From: Paenibacillus nanensis
GTDB taxonomy: Bacteria; Bacillota; Bacilli; Paenibacillales; Paenibacillaceae
Direction: 5' to 3'
NCBI RefSeq assembly: GCF_003583765.1
Contig: NZ_QXQA01000009.1
Span: forward strand, 177,384-241,383
DNA length: 64,000 bases
Below, piece by piece: positions 63,505-64,000 of this stretch. How positions within the stretch are numbered: position 1 is the stretch's first letter; each line of letters begins with the position of its first letter. Both the position numbers and the translations under genes were made by a program. The notes beneath the pieces were generated by a model, which was not told where the DNA came from, made no database searches, and saw only the letters and a list, made by a program, of their open reading frames with translations.

Positions 63505-63517
63505 CCTTCCGAAGGGA
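63505..63517 (-). promoter_or_regulatory. Hairpin masking the toxin ribosome binding site
   Basis: Minus-strand CCCTT-CGG-AAGGG forms a small stem whose 3' arm is part of the ribosome binding site of the peptide starting at 63494. Such masking is typical of type I toxin mRNAs. Confidence 0.55.
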
Positions 63518-63550
63518 TCCATGCCCACCCAAGATTCAATTGTCTCCCCT

Positions 63551-63556
63551 ATTGTA
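63551..63556 (-). promoter_or_regulatory. Extended -10 promoter of the toxin
   Basis: Minus-strand TACAAT (63551-63556) preceded by TGG. No clear -35. The leader to the toxin ATG would be about 50 bases. Confidence 0.5.
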
Positions 63557-63597
63557 CCATCATCTCCCAATAAAAAGAAGAACAAATGTTCGCTAAA

Positions 63598-63930
63598 TTA
63601 GAACCAAAACATATCGGTCTTATCTACTACATCCAGTTGGTTTTCAAAGCTTTGATCCGGTTTTATATCCTCTATCAAATGCCATTTATTTTTACTGTCC
63701 TGCCAATACACTTTCCAATACGGTTCTTCTAACCTAAATTGAGCAATGGGATACTCAAAGCGTCCGCCCATATACCCAGGTCTTTCTTGGCTTAATGTGA
63801 CGGTATTGCCCCTGAATCTATAAAGAATTTGAATTTCTTTTTTGAGGTGATTCGGTATTTTTGAAGCAATATAGCTCCCTCGAAATGATTCAGTTTCCTC
63901 ACTCAGACTCATGAATTCGCAGGATTTCAT
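63598..63930 (-). CDS. DUF3024-like protein
   Basis: Short soluble protein resembling DUF3024: YRFRGNTVTLSQERPGYMGG, then FEYPIAQFRLEEPYWKVYWQ and the KWHL-type end DSKNKWHLIEDIKPDQSFEN. No catalytic residues are obvious and the family function is unknown. The frame is open to 63996 at the window edge; I chose ATG 63930, with 63912 also possible, since neither has a convincing ribosome binding site. Base composition is more AT-rich than its neighbours, so it may be accessory DNA. Confidence 0.6.
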   Translation of the reverse strand: MKSCEFMSLSEETESFRGSYIASKIPNHLKKEIQILYRFRGNTVTLSQERPGYMGGRFEYPIAQFRLEEPYWKVYWQDSKNKWHLIEDIKPDQSFENQLDVVDKTDMFWF

Positions 63931-64000
63931 CCTGTAGTTAGAATGAAGAAGAGGATGTGGGAAGAGTTGGTAGTGGAGAGACTTAAAAATGGGCATGCGG

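Overview
The window is chromosomal DNA of a motile, endospore-forming member of the Firmicutes. The family is most likely Paenibacillaceae (Paenibacillus or a close relative). The grounds are protein-level resemblance, Bacillus-like gene order, cotJABC and ylbJ sporulation genes, AGGAGG-type ribosome binding sites, many TTG/GTG starts, and a stalk-domain secreted protein of a kind common in Paenibacillus. The genus is an inference. I see no rRNA, tRNA, CRISPR array, transposase or prophage.

Layout. (1) 1-17307, minus strand: the first 23 genes of the fla/che operon (flgB flgC fliE fliF fliG fliH fliI fliJ motE-like fliK flgD TIGR02530 flgE swrD fliL fliM fliY cheY fliO fliP fliQ fliR flhB), with flhB cut by the window edge. 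(2) 17526-28908, minus: codY, hslU, hslV, trmFO, a 1.5 kb repeat region, topA, dprA, sucD, sucC. (3) 29227-30789, plus: comM (yifB), whose start lies in the 3' arm of a terminator-like hairpin behind a good promoter. (4) 30984-46469, minus: yraN, ylqH, ylqG-like, rnhB, rbgA, lepB, rplS, trmD, rimM, khpA, rpsP, ffh, ylxM, a secreted stalk-domain protein, ftsY, smc. (5) 46642-54330, minus: rnc, fabF, acpP, fabG, fabD, fabH, plsX, fapR, rpmF, ylbN, with a recognisable FapR operator. (6) 54499-59838: tmcAL (+), sepM-like protease (-), ylbJ (+), coaD and rsmD (-), a two-TM channel (+). (7) 60083-63996: ku and an ATP-dependent DNA ligase, cotJABC, a convergent type I toxin-antitoxin-like locus, and a DUF3024-like gene.

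How the genes work together. Region 1 builds the flagellar basal body, export apparatus, C-ring switch and hook. Regions 2, 4 and 5 hold housekeeping functions: protein targeting (ffh, ftsY, lepB), ribosome and tRNA maturation (rplS, rpsP, rimM, trmD, rbgA, rnc, trmFO), chromosome maintenance (smc, topA, rnhB), natural transformation (dprA, comM), the TCA cycle (sucCD) and FapR-controlled phospholipid and fatty acid synthesis. Regions 6-7 add CoA synthesis, sporulation and end joining.

The order largely matches the Bacillus subtilis rpmF-to-flhB region. Differences are: no codV/xerC between trmFO and hslV, no ylqD, fabH and fabF inside the fap cluster, and yraN, comM and the stalk-domain gene inserted.

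The least explained part is 21816-23320: fifteen tandem 51-bp units flanked by about 90-bp inverted repeats, with a second 43-bp repeat family alongside. Other points worth checking are the hairpin over the comM start, the toxin/antisense RNA locus at 63286-63556, and a possible SigD promoter before the ylqG-ylqH pair.
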